From NCBI RefSeq assembly GCF_923081025.1, contig NZ_CAKLPZ010000002.1:434001-498000 (forward strand): a stretch of DNA of 64,000 bases, in the 5' to 3' direction. Source of the DNA: Neolewinella maritima. GTDB taxonomy: Bacteria; Bacteroidota; Bacteroidia; Chitinophagales; Saprospiraceae. The notes under the pieces were generated by a model. The model saw only the letters and a list, made by a program, of their open reading frames with translations. It was not told the DNA's origin and did no database searches. Below, in pieces: positions 62,269-64,000 of this stretch (positions within the stretch are counted from its first letter, which is position 1; every line of letters begins with the position of its first letter). The position numbers and the translations under genes are program-made.

Positions 62269-62925
62269 CTAGGGGGCCAGGCGTTCGCGGGTCCACGACG
62301 GGCTCGTCTCTTCCGTGCGGGAGTAGGCCAGGCGGTCGTGTAGGCGGCTGCTGCGCCCCTGCCAGAACTCGATCAGGGTAGGGATGACGACGAAGCCGCC
62401 CCAGTGATCGGGTTTGGGCAGTTTTTCCTGATCCGCGAAGCGCTGTTCCATTTCTTCCTGGCGTGCCTCGAGTAGCTCGCGGCTGGGGATCACATCGCTC
62501 TGCGGACTGGTCCAGGCACCGATCTGACTCTTCTTGGGCCGGCTCTGAAAGTACTCCGTGGAGGCTTCCTCGCTCAGTTTTTCCACCCGTCCTTCGATGC
62601 GCACCGAGCGCTGCAGTTGCAGCCAGTTGAACACTACGGCCACGTGGGGGTGGGCGCTGATCTCGTGCCCCTTACGGCTATCGTAGTTGGTATAGAAGAT
62701 GAAGCCGCGGTCGCTGACCTCCTTGAGGAGTACGGTGCGGGCGGCGGGGTGACCCTGGGCGTTGATGGTGGCTACGACCATGGCGTTGGGCTCGGGGTCG
62801 TCGCTGTCCTTAGCCGCCTCGAACCACTGGTTGAATAGCGGAAAGGGGTCGGTGGCGGGGGCGTCCTGCTCCAGGAGTTGATCGGCCTGGTAGTCTACGC
62901 GTAGGTCTTGGGCGTCTATGGGCAT
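62269..62925 (-). CDS. pdxH: Pyridoxamine 5'-phosphate oxidase PdxH
   Basis: 218 residues. Landmarks are NAMVVATINAQGHPAARTVLLK, YTNYDSRKGHEI, VRIEGRVEKLSEEASTEYFQSRP and the C-terminal RSSRLHDRLAY with the conserved RLHDR substrate loop. The enzyme oxidises PNP or PMP to pyridoxal 5'-phosphate with FMN. Together with pdxA in this window it covers the late PLP pathway. Confidence 0.96.
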   Translation of the reverse strand: MPIDAQDLRVDYQADQLLEQDAPATDPFPLFNQWFEAAKDSDDPEPNAMVVATINAQGHPAARTVLLKEVSDRGFIFYTNYDSRKGHEISAHPHVAVVFNWLQLQRSVRIEGRVEKLSEEASTEYFQSRPKKSQIGAWTSPQSDVIPSRELLEARQEEMEQRFADQEKLPKPDHWGGFVVIPTLIEFWQGRSSRLHDRLAYSRTEETSPSWTRERLAP

Positions 62926-62979
62926 TTTAACCGCGGATTTACACCCCCCTCCGCTGAAGAGGGGCTGGGGAGAAGAATC

Positions 62980-64000
62980 CTAGGCCGCTGCGCGGAGCAC
63001 TTCCAGCATGCCGCCTTCCAGCTTGGTTTTGGCGTAGCGGGCGTCGATGGTGTAGTGCTTCACTTCCTTGCGGCCGGGCAGGTCGAACATGGCGTCGGTC
63101 ATGACGGCTTCGCAGATGGAGCGCAGACCGCGGGCACCGAGCTCGTACTCGAGGGCAGTCTCGGCGATGTACTGCACGGCGTCGTCCGTGAAGGTCAGGT
63201 TGATGCCCTCCAGGCGGAACAGGTGCTGGTACTGCCGCATCAGACTATTGCGGGGCTCTACGAGGATGCGCTTCATAGCGTCCAGGTCGAGAGGGCGCAG
63301 GTAGGTCACAATGGGCAACCGGCCGATGAGTTCGGGGATCATACCGAAGCGCTTGACGTCGCGGTGGGTGACGTACTGTAGCATGTCCTCCTCCTTGATC
63401 TGCTTCTTGTTGGCATTGCCGTAACCGATCACCTTGGTGTTGGTACGCCGGGCGATGATCTTCTCGATACCATCGAAGGCTCCGCCGCAGATGAACAGGA
63501 TGTTCTGGGTATTGACCTTGACGAGCTTCTGCTCGGGGTGCTTGCGGCCGCCCTGGGGGGGTACGTTGACGTCGGTACCTTCCAGCATCTTGAGCATGGC
63601 CTGCTGTACGCCCTCGCCGCTTACGTCGCGGGTGATGCTGGGGTTGTCGCTCTTGCGGGCCACCTTGTCCATCTCGTCGATGTAGACGATGCCGTGCTCG
63701 GCGGCGGCTACATTGTAGTCGCAAACCTGGAGCAGGCGGCTGAGGATGCTCTCGACGTCCTCACCTACGTAGCCCGCCTCGGTAAAGACCGTGGCATCTA
63801 CGATAGCAAAGGGGACCTGGAGAAATTTGGCGATGGTCTTGGCCAGCAAGGTCTTGCCGGTACCGGTGCGTCCGACCAGCAGGATGTTACTCTTTTCGAT
63901 CTGTACCTCGTCGTCGGCCGCAGCCGGGTTGGCCAGTCGCTTGTAGTGGTTGTAGACCGCTACGGAGAGGATCTTCTTGGCGGCGTCCTGCCCGATCACG
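62980..64000 (-). CDS. clpX: ATP-dependent Clp protease ATP-binding subunit ClpX, 3' part
   Basis: The gene runs off the right edge; about 340 C-terminal residues are visible. They begin at [20 protein letters not shown] and contain Walker A GRTGTGKT, Walker B IVYIDEMD, and the pore loop region GYVGED (pore-1). RKHPEQ and sensor 2 ELGARGLR follow. ClpX unfolds tagged proteins and feeds them to ClpP. The N-terminal zinc-binding domain lies outside the window. Confidence 0.96.
   Translation of the reverse strand, partial: VIGQDAAKKILSVAVYNHYKRLANPAAADDEVQIEKSNILLVGRTGTGKTLLAKTIAKFLQVPFAIVDATVFTEAGYVGEDVESILSRLLQVCDYNVAAAEHGIVYIDEMDKVARKSDNPSITRDVSGEGVQQAMLKMLEGTDVNVPPQGGRKHPEQKLVKVNTQNILFICGGAFDGIEKIIARRTNTKVIGYGNANKKQIKEEDMLQYVTHRDVKRFGMIPELIGRLPIVTYLRPLDLDAMKRILVEPRNSLMRQYQHLFRLEGINLTFTDDAVQYIAETALEYELGARGLRSICEAVMTDAMFDLPGRKEVKHYTIDARYAKTKLEGGMLEVLRAAA

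Overview
The window looks like a chromosome segment of a GC-rich, aerobic member of the Bacteroidota, most likely Saprospiria of the Lewinella/Neolewinella type. The phylum assignment rests on several things seen here: two secreted proteins with type IX secretion (T9SS) C-terminal sorting domains, the HemD-DUF4271 pair, a batC-batD pair, DUF5723 and DUF6427 proteins, many lipoproteins with short lipoboxes, and Bacteroidota-type promoters (TTG, about 20 bases, TAnnTTTG). The genus is inferred from GC richness and gene content and was not checked by any search.

Layout. 0-1.2 kb: the end of a rhomboid protease, then a small toxin-antitoxin locus in which a frameshifted Doc/Fic gene lies between two related antitoxin-like genes. 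1.2-6 kb (minus): Nudix CoA pyrophosphatase, HemD, DUF4271, and FeoB/FeoA ferrous iron uptake. 6-12.4 kb (mostly plus): DUF937, a SPOR lipoprotein, a large SpoIIM-like membrane protein, an HD protein, an HtrA protease and LptB. 12.5-16.2 kb: SDR, lipoprotein, tRNA-Val, a tandem array of 90-bp inverted-repeat units, and adenine deaminase. 16.3-22.8 kb (plus): MscS channel, alpha/beta hydrolase, BatC-BatD-DUF6427 and MscL. 22.7-35.7 kb: a DUF5723/lipoprotein pair, a Pycsar-type membrane effector with a decayed HD domain, an unrecognised conserved protein, M29 aminopeptidase, HflX, and a CBM/T9SS protein convergent with a GH3 beta-glucosidase. 35.8-36.7 kb: an AT-richer island with two very small genes whose products look like a two-peptide (class IIb) bacteriocin, plus a membrane protein. 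37-46 kb: Gfo/Idh/MocA oxidoreductase, a duplicated-domain lipoprotein, DoxX-like protein, KatG, and a membrane Fe-S protein with a FAD oxidoreductase. 46-64 kb: TruA, Dtd, L34, a T9SS trypsin-like protease, DacB, a lipoprotein methyltransferase, an RND/MMPL exporter, PdxA, two small lipoproteins, a candidate small RNA, HMG-CoA synthase, hydrolase, MFS transporter, PdxH and the 3' part of ClpX.

Most of the window is housekeeping: iron and haem, PLP synthesis (PdxA, PdxH), envelope turnover (LptB, DacB, HtrA), osmotic safety valves (MscS, MscL) and peroxide defence (KatG). The points of interest are accessory. They are the bacteriocin-like pair, the orphan Pycsar effector, the broken toxin between paralogous antitoxins, and an unusual repeat family: tandem 16-19 bp UUCG-type mini-hairpins that begin directly at the stop codons of genes and are oriented with the gene they follow.
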